Below, piece after piece: positions 36,513 to 48,221 of a stretch of DNA of 64,000 nt; the first letter of the stretch is position 1, and each line of letters opens with the position of its first letter. Source of the stretch: Pseudopyrenochaeta lycopersici (taxonomy: Eukaryota; Ascomycota; Dothideomycetes; Pleosporales; Pseudopyrenochaetaceae); NCBI GenBank assembly GCA_003313425.1, contig NHZP01000013.1:1302001-1366000 (forward strand). The letters are read 5' to 3'. A program made the translations under genes and the position numbers. The notes below the pieces were generated by a model. That model did no database searches. It worked only from the letters and a program-made list of their open reading frames with translations, and was not told the DNA's origin.

Positions 36513-38378
36513 TTACTCGATACGGCATAGTTTTCCGTTCTCATTCGGTAGTCCATCAACACTCTCTACCTTCCATCGTTCACTTCCAACGCCAGTGTTC
36601 GCGTAAAATACATCCTGCGGGTCAAGTTTCTTCTTCAACTCCAGCAACCTTGGGTATTTGTCACCCCAGAACGCCTCGCCGAAATTAGGCTCGAGGCGGT
36701 CGGCTTCAGCTAGATAGCTGCCAGCGCCTGGGCTAATGTCTCTCCAAGATTGCATATCTCCAGCCTGGAACTCTTGGCGGGCTTTGAGGATCTCTGCAGC
36801 GGTACTGTTGACTGACCAACGAACTGATTGCATGCTGAATGATACCATGGGTCGCCAATGGGAGTTCACTGCATTATCGTTGTTCGCTGGATCCTTGCCC
36901 TGCATGTTGAAGTGCACTTGGACGCGATTCTTTTCGCTCGATCTACGAATGTGCTCGAACAACTCCTGGCGCTTTTCTTCTGTCTCGAAATTCGACCGCG
37001 GAAACATTCTAGATGCGGTTGCGACATTAGGCTTCTGTACTGCCTCAAGCGGGAAGGAAGATCGCCAGGCGTCGTAATAGTGATCAAAGTGTGTAATATT
37101 GGGATCGAATTCCACGCCGAGGTCATTAAGCTTAGTGAACCATGGCTGGAGCAGGGCGGTAGCTTCCGCCTCCGATTTCCCAGGCGCGAAGAAGGGAGCA
37201 AAGCTGAATGTAAAAGTACCATTTGAGGGGATCAGGAGCCAGTAGGTGTATGTACCCGCATCGGCATTCGCAATCCAGGAATCGACGTAAGCGCGGATGG
37301 CAGCCCAGAAGGTCTCGGTGCCTGTTTTGACGGATGAAAAGCTGAAGCGGGAGGCGGTAACCTCCAAATCGGGATGTGCTTTGACGGTTACAGATGTCGC
37401 GACACCGAAGGTGCTGCCGCCTCCACCGCGCAGTGCCCAGAACAGATCCGTGTGAGAAGTAGAATTTGCGACGACAAACTCCCCTTCAGCTGTCACAACC
37501 TCGAAAGAGAGCACATTATCAGCACCAATACCGTATAGACCTGTTAAGGGCGAATGTCCGCCTCCCTGAATGTACCCTCCCATAACTCCAACCGTTTCGC
37601 CTTCGCCCCCAACAACTACTCTGCCCTTCTCGTGTGCAGCTTTGTAAATTTCAAAGGCTTGCACACCAACACCGGATTTGAACGCTGGGCCAGAGTACCC
37701 GAGCTTTTCATCCGTGTAATCCTCGATGTACTCGATGTCTTTCATCCAGTGAGTCCAGATGCTGAGTGCATCTTTCCCACCACTCTTCCCCAAGAAATCG
37801 TGGCCTGTGTTCTTGATCACAAGCCTAACCCCCGTATTCCTCGCAAAGTTGACAGCAAGCTGAACATGCTTCGGCTCAGTGGCATTAACGACATACTTAG
37901 GAAAGCCACCACGGGTGCAGCCTTTGGAATCGTACAGGGCAGGTGGTGTACATGTCATTCCCTGCGCAACTGGCGACATCATTTCGATAGGATCATGCAT
38001 GTGCATATATGAACGTTGCCATGCCGCTGTGGTGTACTCTGCACACTTGGCCGCCGAATATGATGGATCGGAGGGATAGCATACTGCCGCAAGGGGTGTG
38101 GGCTCAGCAATAAGGCGGTTTCCAAGGAGGGAGTTCAACTGAGACCAGGCTTCGTCTGATGGCCATTCTGCATCATCTGGATAGACTTTGCATCGCGATG
38201 TGTTGTTCCTTGGTGTGGTCCTTGAGCCAGGAAGGAAAAGATTCTTGACCGTCGAGCTCACGCCTTTAAGGTTGACGTTGACGTCGAGTACGCTTCCGCC
38301 GAATTTTCCAGATAGTATGGGAGTGGCAATTGTCGAAGCAGCAAAGAATGCTGTAATCCAGGATGAATAGGAAGACAT
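36513..38378 (-). CDS. secreted FAD-linked oxidase, BBE family
   Basis: Intronless, 621 residues from the ATG at 38378; the frame is open 7 codons upstream but only to a TTG. A signal peptide is likely (ITAFFAASTIATPILSG). The PCMH-type FAD-binding domain covers about residues 135-340: NTGHDFLGKS holds the His that usually binds FAD covalently (about residue 193), then GGYIQGGGHSPLTG and WALRGGGGSTFGV. The C-terminal BBE segment reads NFGEAFWGDKYPRLLELKKKLDP with GVGSE. The family (berberine bridge enzyme-like, including fungal isoamyl alcohol oxidase-type proteins) oxidises alcohols, sugars or secondary metabolites with O2. The second anchoring Cys of bicovalent members is absent (GGEGETVG). 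Several Asn-X-Ser/Thr sites fit secretion. Confidence 0.93.
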   Translation of the reverse strand: MSSYSSWITAFFAASTIATPILSGKFGGSVLDVNVNLKGVSSTVKNLFLPGSRTTPRNNTSRCKVYPDDAEWPSDEAWSQLNSLLGNRLIAEPTPLAAVCYPSDPSYSAAKCAEYTTAAWQRSYMHMHDPIEMMSPVAQGMTCTPPALYDSKGCTRGGFPKYVVNATEPKHVQLAVNFARNTGVRLVIKNTGHDFLGKSGGKDALSIWTHWMKDIEYIEDYTDEKLGYSGPAFKSGVGVQAFEIYKAAHEKGRVVVGGEGETVGVMGGYIQGGGHSPLTGLYGIGADNVLSFEVVTAEGEFVVANSTSHTDLFWALRGGGGSTFGVATSVTVKAHPDLEVTASRFSFSSVKTGTETFWAAIRAYVDSWIANADAGTYTYWLLIPSNGTFTFSFAPFFAPGKSEAEATALLQPWFTKLNDLGVEFDPNITHFDHYYDAWRSSFPLEAVQKPNVATASRMFPRSNFETEEKRQELFEHIRRSSEKNRVQVHFNMQGKDPANNDNAVNSHWRPMVSFSMQSVRWSVNSTAAEILKARQEFQAGDMQSWRDISPGAGSYLAEADRLEPNFGEAFWGDKYPRLLELKKKLDPQDVFYANTGVGSERWKVESVDGLPNENGKLCRIE

Positions 38379-40045
38379 GGCGGAGGTCCCTTTTCTCAAC
38401 CCGGATCGTCGAGTTCGATCACTCGTCCCAAAATCACGGTTTGTAGAATGATCTCGATCGGTCGCGCCGCGTGATGGGAAAGAAAAAGGAACAAAGGCAT
38501 TTATTTCATCCTATTAGCAGAACGATGTGGGGCAACCCTCGAAATACCGTTCTTGGCAGGTTGTAAGCTAAGGGATGATGTTGCAATCTGACTGCTGATC
38601 TTCGACTGAAGGGATGGATATACGCGAGTAGGACCGAGGGGAAAAAGCAAGGAACAGAAATGATCAGGAGTTGTCCAGACAGTCGAGCAAAGCTTTGATA
38701 GCTACAATTCGCACTTGAATCAATAATGCTAAGGTAGCAGATATTGACGGCGAACAGACAAAGGTTGATACTAAGGAAATACTTGTAACCTACACTTCAT
38801 GACCGTATCGCTGTCGGCAGAAAAGAACTGGTTGATGCAGGAACGGACCGGGCCCGTGTAAGTACCACGGGAGGAATTTTTAGTCTCCGATGTCTAATTT
38901 AGTCGACTCGCGGAGCATCCTCCCTAGGGCATATGTTTTGTTGATCATTACAGCTAGCGGCGGTGTAAAGAATCAAGGCACAATGGCCAAGGTCAGGGAA
39001 GATTTAAGAGTGTCTCAGATCGGCCCACCACACGGAATGCACCCGACAGTGAAGGTCTACCGACACGATAATGTCGAGCGTCTGAAGCGAAAATCCAGCA
39101 CTTTGGGAGAAAGACCGTAAACTCTGTCCAGGCACGAGTCTCGCTACTTGCGTAAGGCTTGCCCCACGCGGCTCGGATCATACTTCCTTCGCCAACCATA
39201 CGCTACGGAGCTGCCCCGCTAACCACTTAGCACATATCCAAGGTCGCTTGATAAGATCAGCATGTTCGTTTCCCATGATATCTTCGACCCCTCACCAGAT
39301 CAACATTCTCTTTCCCAAACAAATACCATCTCCGACCGTCGTGGCTTTTTACCTAAGACGGCTTGGACTTTCATTTAGTCAACAAGAGAATCGTCGCGAC
39401 AACTAGTTAAAGGCCCGAAAGCTTTCCTTCCCTGATCGACATATAATCTTGCCTCCTTTTGACACCATGGTACAGCTCGGACGCGATGGCGGAAGAGCTG
39501 GTGCCCAAGCGGACGGCTCGGAAGCCTCCCACTGCAGCCGCAAATGATTACATTGTATGATCAACGTCGCTGCTTCCGAAAGCACCCCAGATCCCCTTCA
39601 TGGGCTATGCTACCTGACACTTAGATCAGCCCTTCGAGCGGCCATGGAACTGCTCCGCTACTTGCGACGAACTCTATCCACGCTCGTTTGCCCTTCCTCT
39701 GTCCCAACACCAGAACCCAAGATTCTGCAGGTTCAGATATCTGCAGTGTGGAAGGAACCTGAACCTGTTCTGCTAGCCGGTTGTGAATCATTTATAACTA
39801 CCCTTACGCGAATCACAACAAACTCTACCCTTGTCGCTGCTCCAGGATATCCTCGCCGGTGCTGATTCTCGCCTTGCAACCCACAGCCTTAAACACACCA
39901 TCTCCCTTGTCCCTTCTTTTGCGTTGTCGCTATTACAACATCTCAATCAAAGGACCGCCTTTCCGTTTCTCATCAACGACCAGATGCTCTCCAGTACATG
40001 GTCCATCTCATCATCATAGATCCTTCGCAGCGAGCTCCAGTCACA
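38379..40045. other. intergenic region between divergent genes
   Basis: About 1.7 kb between the flavin oxidase and the rhodopsin-fold gene, which point away from each other. Frames at 38890-39120 and 39557-39865 are short and featureless. It should hold both promoters; I see no clear TATA box. Confidence 0.55.
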
Positions 40046-41315
40046 ATGGTTGAAAGCCGGCAAGATGAGCTCCTTGCCATGATCTGCGTCTTCACAGTCA
40101 TCGCATTTATCTTCGTGGCAACCAGAATATACTCACGGTATCTCGGGCGCAACTTCGGCTGGGATGACTATATCATTGTGTTCTCCATGGCGCTTCTGAT
40201 CGGAGACACCGGCGTGGTCTGGAAATGTGAGTCTTCCTAGCAATCCATAATCTGATTTTGGAGGCTGAGTGTTCAAAGATATACTACTTAGCGGTACTGG
40301 CTATCATATCTACGACTTGCCCAAAAAAACCGTGCAGCAGCAGATTGTTGCGATGCAATGGAATTTTTCCATTCAAATGCTCTATCACCCCATGATGGGC
40401 TCTATCCGCGCATCGATCATCATGTTTCTCTTTCGGATGAAAGATAATCGAAGGCGAATTCGGTACTCGCTACACGTCGTTTTCTGGTTTAATATCCTCT
40501 ACTCGATTGGAACTACTCTTGGCAATATCTTACAGTGTAACCCTGTACGTTACACATGGATGAAAGCTGCAATGGACACTGTAGGCGAAGACGGCACCAT
40601 AGTCAAAGGAGGGACATGCATTGACTCTCGCACTTTCGTACTCGTAAGCTGTGCTTTGAGCATCTTCATGGATCTCATCATCATTCCGATTCCCTCGATC
40701 ATGGTTTGGAACCTCCAAATGTCTGTTCGCACAAAGATACTCGTCGTCATTGTCATGAGCCTAGGCTGGATAGCGACAGGAGTCTCAGTTGGCCGTTTTA
40801 TTGTCTACTACTATCGCTTTGCTCCAACAAATACCGACCGAACTTGGGACATTGGCATAGGCATCAGTATTGCGGAGCCCAGCGCGCACATCATGACCGC
40901 ATGCGCCCCAGCAACTAAGTGTCTCTTTCGGTATCTCTTCCCGTCCTTTGCTGGGGACAGGACGCCAGCATACTACGAAGATCGACACACAGCTACTCAA
41001 ACCCCTCATATGAGTAAGTTCGGATCCAGGACTTCACGCGGCACGAGAAGCTTCCATTTTGGCTTCTCGAGAGATATGGATGAGGACACCGTGCTGGAGG
41101 AGAGGAAAAATAACCAAAAAGATTCCGTTTTCAGCATGTCGCGACTAGAGAGTAACAGTTCGCACGAGGACGCTCAGTCAAGAGTACGGATAAAGGACAA
41201 GGTGAGTGTGGAAGTGGCACGCTCGCCTCGAACAAGCTGTACAAGGACTGCGTATACAGCGACGAGCGAGCCCGATGAGACTGAACCGGAGCATTGTTTG
41301 GCTCAAGCCAGATAG
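40046..41315 (+). CDS. fungal rhodopsin-fold integral membrane protein
   Basis: Two exons, 40046-40226 and 40279-41315 (phase 1), give 405 residues. Seven hydrophobic segments can be traced from LLAMICVFTVIAFIFVATRIYSR at the N terminus to the last helix near residue 275. FGWDDYIIVFSM after helix 1 is the DDY signature of the large Pezizomycotina rhodopsin-domain family, which includes Pth11-like proteins. There is no N-terminal CFEM domain. The cytoplasmic tail (about residues 280-405) is Ser/Thr- and charge-rich. Most members are of unknown function; some act in surface sensing. An in-frame ATG at 39998 would add 16 residues, but 40046 has the better context (TCACAATGG) and starts where relatives usually do. 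Confidence 0.9.
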
Positions 41316-41497
41316 TCCTCAGCCGTAATTTCATTTTGGTTGTGCGTGAATGATTTAGCGTTCTGTATTTGATGAGTCATAATATCTACACCGATAACGA
41401 TTAGTACGATAGATCTATACACCAATTTCAGAGTGAGAGTTTCTCGACGAGGCGTGCGTAAAGTGAAAGATGGGCGATGCGGGGTTGAGTCGCGCAG

Positions 41498-41505
41498 TCA
41501 CGTGA
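41498..41505. promoter_or_regulatory. TCACGTGA palindrome upstream of SMC2
   Basis: A perfect 8-bp palindrome around a CACGTG core, about 98 bp upstream of the SMC2 start codon in the 287-bp gap after the rhodopsin-fold gene. CACGTG is bound by bHLH factors such as Cbf1. Seen directly; the role is inferred from position only. Confidence 0.4.
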
Positions 41506-41602
41506 AGGCCATGCTAGCGCGAAACTGGGCAGTTGCAACCGAACACCAAATAACACCAAAACAAACACAGCGTATTCAACAAGCGCAGCACATGCAGCCA
41601 CC

Positions 41603-44600
41603 ATGAGGATCATAGAACTTGTTATAGATGTGTGTAACTCTCTTGATGACATACGGCTATCTAACATAATCTCAGGGCTATAAGTCGTACGCCGTCCGCA
41701 CAGTCATCTCCGGCTGGTTTGTTTACCTCCACGGTGAAGATGACCACCACTAATCACACTGCGCAGGGACGAAAGCTTCAATTCTATCACCGGACTGAAT
41801 GGATCGGGAAAGTCCAATATTCTTGATTCAATATGCTTCGTGCTGGGTATCAACAACTTGAGCGTGGTGCGAGCGCAGAACTTGCAGGTGCGTGAAGGTG
41901 GAGGTAGCCTATGAAACGACCGCTAACAGCGGCTCTAGGACTTGATATACAAGCGAGGCCAAGCGGGTGTCACCAAAGCGAGCGTTACCATTGTCTTCGA
42001 CAATCGCGATAAATCAAAGAGCCCAGTCGGCTTCGAGGAACATGCGCAAATATCGGTTACCAGACAGATCGTGTTGGGGGGAGCGAGCAAATACCTCATC
42101 AATGGACACCGAGCGCAACAGCAGAGCATTCAGAACTTGTTTCAGTCTGTACAGCTGAATATCAACAACCCCAACTTCATGATCGCGCAGGGAAAAGTCA
42201 TGCAAGTTTTGAACATGAAGGCCAAGGAGATCCTGGCAATGCTCGAGGAGGCGGCAGGAACGCGCATGTTTGAGGACAGGAGGGACAAGGCGTATAAGAC
42301 CATGGCGAAGAAGGAAATGAAGGTGCAGGAAATCGCTGAGTTACTTCGGGACGAAATCGACCCCAAGCTTGAGAAGCTACGGCAAGAAAAGCGTGCATTC
42401 CTCGAGTTCCAGCAGACACAGAGCGAGCTCGAACGACTCACGAAGCTTGTCGTTGCACACGACTATATACGGTACACCGAGAGGCTACAACAGTCAGCGG
42501 AAGATCTCGAGGCAAAGAAGCAGAGAGCGAAGGATTTAGAAGAGTCCGCAGTGCGCATGAAGCAACAGATTGAACATCTGCAAGAAGATATCCAAAAAGT
42601 GAAGGCTACACGCGAAAAGGAACTTCGCAAAGGCGGTAAATTTCAAGCGCTTGAGGAGGAGGTCAAGTCACACTCGCACGAGATTGTTCGTTTAACAACT
42701 GTACTTGATCTCAAGAATACAAGTATGGCGGAAGAGATTGACCGAAAGAAGGGTGTGGAAAAGAGCGTAAAGGAGCTGGAGAAACAGCTGCAGGTGAAAA
42801 AGAATGCCTACGAGAAACTGCAGGAGAAATATAAGACCGCCCATGATGACTTAGCAAAACAAACAGAAGAAGTGGAGAAGAAGGAGGAACTTCTGCAGAC
42901 CCTTCAGACTGGTGTTGCGTCCAAAGAAGGTCAGGAGAGTGGTTACCAAGGTCAGTTACAGGACGCTAGAAATCGAGCGAGCGCAGCCACTACGGAACAA
43001 GAACAGAACAAGCTCAAGATTTCTCATCTCGAGAAACAGATTAAGGAAGACGAACCCAAAGCAAAGAAGGCAAAAGAACAAAATTCTGGTTTGCTCAAAG
43101 ACTTGGAGGTATTGAAGACACAGGCGAAGAAGCTCGAAGCTGAACTGGCGAAGCTGGGCTTTGACGAGCGCAAAGAAGCAGATATGTATCAGCAGGAGTC
43201 ACATCTCCAAGCAAGAATCCGCGAGTTGAAGCAGCAAACAGATGGACTTCGGCGGCAGGTTGCCAATATCGATTTCAGCTACAACGATCCATCCCCAAAT
43301 TTCGATCGATCTCGCGTCAAAGGTCTTGTTGCCCAGCTCTTCACATTAGAAAAGGAGCACACACGAGCGGGTACCGCCCTGGAAATCTGTGCTGGCGGCC
43401 GATTGTACAACGTCGTTGTGGACTCGGCAGCTACCGGCAAGCAACTTCTCGAGAATGGCAGACTCAAGAAGCGAGTCACCATCATCCCTCTCAATAAGAT
43501 TGCTGCTTTCAAAGCATCTGCAGAGAAGATTGGTGCTGCACAACGAATCGCCCCTGGCAAAGTGGACCTGGCGCTATCCCTTGTTGGGTATGATGATGAG
43601 GTCACGGCAGCCATGGAGTACGTGTTTGGCTCAACTCTAGTCTGCGAGGATGCCGAGACTGCTAAGCGTGTGACCTTTGACCCCTCAGTGAGGATGAAAA
43701 GTGTCACTCTTCAAGGTGACACATATGACCCGGCAGGTGTTTTATCTGGTGGCAGCGCACCTCAGTCTAGTGGGGTTCTTATTACTCTGCAGAAGCTCAA
43801 CGAGATTACCACAGAGTTACAGTCTCAGGAGTCTCAGCTCGGCACCCTTCAAGCCACGATGGCTAAAGAAAAAAAGAAGCTTGATGCTTCACGCAAGTCC
43901 AAGCAGGAGCTTGATCTCAAAAAGCACGAGATCAAACTTACAGAAGAACAGATCAGCGGCAATTCGTCGTCATCGGTGAGTTACTTCGGATCGTACAAAG
44001 ATACGACTAATTGAAATCATAGATTATCCAAGCTGTTGAGGAGATGAAGCAAAGCATTGCTCAACTCAAGGAGGACATTAAGCTTGCAAAAGTGCGACAG
44101 GATGAAGCAAACAAAGACGTCAAGCGGATTGAACGCGACATGAGTGAGTTCAACAATAACAAAGGCAGTAAGCTTGCAGAGCTGCAATCGTCGCTCGAGA
44201 AGCTCAAAAAAGCTTTGGGCAAGAACAATGCGACTATCAAGCCCCTGCAATCGGAGATGCGAGAAGCTATGATCGAGTCTGAGCAATGTGGTAGTGACCT
44301 CGCGGCTGCACAAGAGCAGCTCGAGGAGGTTCAAACCACCTTACAGTCGCAGCAGGAAGAGCTCAACGAGCTTTTGGCAGAGCAAAGCCGAGTAAAGGTA
44401 GGTGATGCAGATTTTAGCATCTTTACAAGGCTAACACCATCAGGATGCGCACGATGTAGCTCAGGCTCATTTGAGCGACGAGCAAGCGAAGTTGACTGGG
44501 TTCGATGAAGAGCTTCGTTCGCTAGAAGACGCGATACGGTCGAAAAACTCATCAATAACAGAAGGCAGCCTAGAACAACAGAAACTCGGTCACGAGATTG

Positions 44601-45429
44601 AAAGGTTCCATAAAGAACAAGAGGGCTCAGCAAGTCACGTCAAGTCGCTTGAGAAAGAATATGATTTCATTGCCGCCGACTCTGAGCTCTTTGGACGCGC
44701 CGGCACAGTATACGACTTCAAAGGCGTCAACATGGCAGACTGTAAGACAAAGCGTAAAGCGTTGGAGGAGCATTTTCAACAGAAGAAGAACAAAATTAAC
44801 CCCAAGGTCATGGCTATGATTGACAACGTGGAAAAGAAGGAGGCTAGTCTTAAGAAAAACATGTCGACTGTTGTCAAAGACAAGTCAAAGATCGAAGAAA
44901 CCATCGTCAAGCTCGATGAGTACAAGAAAGAGGCCCTGCACAAGACTTGGACAACAGTGAACCGTGATTTTGGGCAGATCTTCAACGAACTGCTGCCTGG
45001 CAGCTTTGCAAAGCTCGAACCACCTGAGGGTAAAACGATCTCAGATGGTCTGGAGGTCAGAGTTATGCTAGGAAAGGTGTGGAAACAGTCGTTGACTGAG
45101 CTTAGTGGCGGCCAACGGTATGTTGAAAAGTCTTCTGGGTTTCTTTCAGTCCTCTAACAAAGTACAGGTCCTTGATTGCTCTGTCGCTCATCATGGCGCT
45201 GCTTCAGTTCAAGCCAGCGCCCATGTATATTTTGGATGAAGTAGACGCAGCGCTCGATCTGTCGCATACACAAAACATCGGTCGCCTGTTTAAGACCAGG
45301 TTCAAGGGTTCGCAATTTATTGTTGTCAGTCTTAAAGACGGCATGTTCCAGAATGCGAATCGAATATTCCGCACACGGTTCGTTGACGGCACGAGTGTTG
45401 TTCAAGCGACGTCCGGGTCAGATAGGTGA
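41603..45429 (+). CDS. SMC2: condensin ATPase subunit SMC2
   Basis: Seven exons: 41603-41629, 41676-41716, 41767-41887, 41939-43975, 44023-44397, 44444-45117 and 45168-45429. All phases agree and give 1178 residues, the usual length for SMC2/Cut14. The N terminus is [10 protein letters not shown] and the Walker A loop is GLNGSGKSN. Then come a long coiled coil, a hinge (about residues 500-680, including [20 protein letters not shown]), a second coiled coil, the LSGGQR signature and Walker [13 protein letters not shown]. With SMC4 it forms the condensin core, which compacts and segregates chromosomes. Family-specific stretches such as [13 protein letters not shown] and [21 protein letters not shown] mark SMC2 rather than SMC1, 3 or 4. 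The first three exons are very short. Confidence 0.97.
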
Positions 45430-45872
45430 CGGAGCTGGGTTATGAATGTGGCACAAAGCATTGGCCGGAATACACGGTGTACATGGGCTGGGTACAGCTT
45501 AGGATGGTTTCCGCAAGCGGTGCATGGGAACGGTGTTGGCGGACTCTTGTTTTAAGGCTCTAAGGTCTATTCTGGCAGTTGGGTATGCGCATCTGCGGTG
45601 TAACTGGTTGCTTCTCCGTTAAGATCTCTTGTCGCCTATCTCTCCTTCCCGATTGAGACAGTGAAGGTACAAGCTCCCTCATCAACACCTTCAACTACAA
45701 CACAACCATGATTTCTTCTGCATCGCATGACACCTACTTCCCCGTAATATCACTATTATTTACACCTATCAGTAACATTTACCTAAGAAGCTAGCCGCCC
45801 TACATCGACTCACCTCCATGCAAGGTGACCAGAGTGTGCGTCTCTCTTGTGGCTAATATCAGCTACTCGCCC
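45430..45872. other. intergenic region upstream of Ser/Arg-rich gene
   Basis: 443 bp between two same-strand genes: SMC2 3' flank and the leader of the next gene, with a pyrimidine-rich part at about 45,620-45,720. Nothing else is evident. Confidence 0.6.
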
Positions 45873-48221
45873 ATGTCTTCAATGGTCTCCTCCCATGCGA
45901 ATTTGGTTGAAGTAGATACGCGGCGCTCTGAATGCGCCCCGGCCGAGTCCAATGCCACCGCTGCCATCGTGAATAATCACCATAATCATATGGTCTGTCT
46001 TAACCCAATAACAACTGTTCCCACACACTTTACCTCGCTCCAGAAACAATCCGATAATATCCATGGAGCAGAAAGAGAAATAAATGACGGTGGTCTGGCT
46101 CCTCGTATTGAAGGCAGGCGTGAAGACCTCACTTGGAGCCTGCAAACAACAGCCGAAAACCAAGACAAGGAAGACCAGAGAAGATATTTTCACAATGCGC
46201 CACCTCCAGAGCATCATGGAGAAATAAATTCACTGTCTCTCCCAGAGACTATGCGTATGGTGGCAACGGCGGATACGGACAGCGTTGATCATATTAAACT
46301 TCAACGTGCCAATACCAACGAGTCGCAACCCTCTACTACACACCCGTCGACATCCTCAACCTTGAGCGAAGTGTCATCACGTACAGATACGAGAAGATCA
46401 TCTATCACCGCTTTCGCGAAGGGCCTGGCAAGACATGTCCCCGATATGCGGATGTTTGTCCCAACGGAGCAGGCAGTGAGTAGCAGAAATAAGTCGCAAA
46501 GGCGAGATTCGCAGGATGGAGGAACTAAGAAGGCCCACAAGTCATATTCGCAGCTGCCGTTGGCATCGAAAACAAAGATTCCCAACAAGCATATTCCAGG
46601 GCCAACTATTGTGACCGAAGAGCTTTCTAGCCGACTGAACACTGAGCCTATTGGGGGACAATCACCAGCTAAAAGTAGCCTTAGAGATCGAAGAAAGGTG
46701 AAGCTTGATATCTCTCTGCCCGCTGAAATATCTGATCTTCCAAATCGAGTTCGACCACCGGCTGCCGCTATTAACAGCTTCATAATAACTCCCTCTCGGC
46801 CACGAAGCCCTCAAACGCCATGGATTCGAAGTGAACCAGCATGGGAGCTTCACAAATTACCAAAGTCTGCGCCTATCATGGAAGAAAACCCCATGACACG
46901 TAATATCACCGGGGAGGCCAAACCAGGGACCGTCGGTCTTCTGCCCAGTACTGGTGAAATCTCCACATCTCAGTCGGCAAAGCACAAGCGTCCGCCTCTC
47001 AAAGTTCGTGACCGTTGCTATATCAATCATCCACGTTTCAAGAGAAGTCGAAGCGGCCGGAGCGGTACGAGTGAATCTACTCTTGCCCGAACACCAGACG
47101 GCGCTCAGTCACCGATTGATCCCCAAGTCCTTCAAGAACATCTGGCCCAGACTACAATAGAGCTACAGCAACTCAGTCGCGATACTATCACCACACGCTC
47201 CCGCCGCCGCCGCTTTAAAGCGTCTAGCGACGAGGCGCTCATAACACCGGAATCTTCCATTAGCCGTTTTTCTATCAACCCCTTCAAACGCTCCAGCCGC
47301 ATACTTGATCAAACGGACGACAAAGACAATAAAAGCCAATCAATAAATTCCAGTCGTCCCTGGTTTCGCAGACAATCAACAAATACGCACCCCGACGCTA
47401 GAAGATCCGTAGATCATATGCTCGTTCCAGCAGCCTTCATTCCACCAGGTTTGCAACGCGTTCCTACACCGCCTATCTTTGACGCGCACGGCGAGGTCCA
47501 GGGCAAACTCGCAGATTTTTTCTTCAATATCCATGGCACAGGTACGCAGTTAAGGAAACCAAAAACAAGCACGGGCGGTTTCTGGGACTCTGATGCGCTA
47601 CTCATGAGTCTGACAACGGGTATTGATACAAACGAAGAAGATGAAGAAGAGGGCCCTGAAGGGCGTACTTATGCGCAGACATCTACAGCTGTGGACTTCG
47701 GCATGGCCGGCACACCCGGACTAATGACAGAACCAAGTAGACATCTTGGGGCCAAGGCGTACAGCCCGGGTTTGAAGCTACCGAGCTCAATCCTCGGGCA
47801 GGATAGCTGGCTCCGCATCCAGTATGGTGGAGAAACGGCTGATGAAAGCGCAAATACGATTCTCACGCTCCAAGACGAGGAAGAAAGGAGAAAATTTGAA
47901 TGGCTCATCCCTGAACACCTGCCGAATAGTCCGATATGCCCGCTGCACTCTGTCTACAGAGGTCCATACAAAGGCGTGTGCTACTGGCATGGATCAGGGA
48001 AGTTTGAGAGTGAGAGGTTGAGTGGATTGAAGGATAAGAACATCATGGAGGCGAGCGACAACCGTAATGATAATCAGGGAGTGAGTTGGGACTCTGGCGA
48101 GGAGAGTAGTATGAAGCAGTCCAGAGCGCAAAGTGGGAGCAAGGGATGGGAGATGGGTAAAGTCGACACACAGATGCAGGAGATGAAGAAGAGAAGATTG
48201 GCCAGTCTGAGTAGTCCGTGA
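45873..48221 (+). CDS. Ser/Arg-rich protein with C-terminal Cys/His motif
   Basis: Intronless, 782 residues from the ATG at 45873 (the frame is open a little upstream, without an ATG). I do not recognise a named family. Most of the chain is polar and low in complexity, rich in Ser, Thr, Arg and Pro (for example KRSRSGRSGTSEST), and is probably disordered. The only ordered-looking part is at the C terminus, about residues 640-715. There SWLRIQYGG and EERRKFEWLIPEHLP lead into CPLHSVYRGPYKGVCYWHG, a C-x2-H-x10-C-x2-H arrangement that could bind one zinc ion. A nuclear or cytoskeletal adaptor role would fit but is only a guess. It is convergent with the HD-domain gene. Confidence 0.75.
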   Translation: MSSMVSSHANLVEVDTRRSECAPAESNATAAIVNNHHNHMVCLNPITTVPTHFTSLQKQSDNIHGAEREINDGGLAPRIEGRREDLTWSLQTTAENQDKEDQRRYFHNAPPPEHHGEINSLSLPETMRMVATADTDSVDHIKLQRANTNESQPSTTHPSTSSTLSEVSSRTDTRRSSITAFAKGLARHVPDMRMFVPTEQAVSSRNKSQRRDSQDGGTKKAHKSYSQLPLASKTKIPNKHIPGPTIVTEELSSRLNTEPIGGQSPAKSSLRDRRKVKLDISLPAEISDLPNRVRPPAAAINSFIITPSRPRSPQTPWIRSEPAWELHKLPKSAPIMEENPMTRNITGEAKPGTVGLLPSTGEISTSQSAKHKRPPLKVRDRCYINHPRFKRSRSGRSGTSESTLARTPDGAQSPIDPQVLQEHLAQTTIELQQLSRDTITTRSRRRRFKASSDEALITPESSISRFSINPFKRSSRILDQTDDKDNKSQSINSSRPWFRRQSTNTHPDARRSVDHMLVPAAFIPPGLQRVPTPPIFDAHGEVQGKLADFFFNIHGTGTQLRKPKTSTGGFWDSDALLMSLTTGIDTNEEDEEEGPEGRTYAQTSTAVDFGMAGTPGLMTEPSRHLGAKAYSPGLKLPSSILGQDSWLRIQYGGETADESANTILTLQDEEERRKFEWLIPEHLPNSPICPLHSVYRGPYKGVCYWHGSGKFESERLSGLKDKNIMEASDNRNDNQGVSWDSGEESSMKQSRAQSGSKGWEMGKVDTQMQEMKKRRLASLSSP

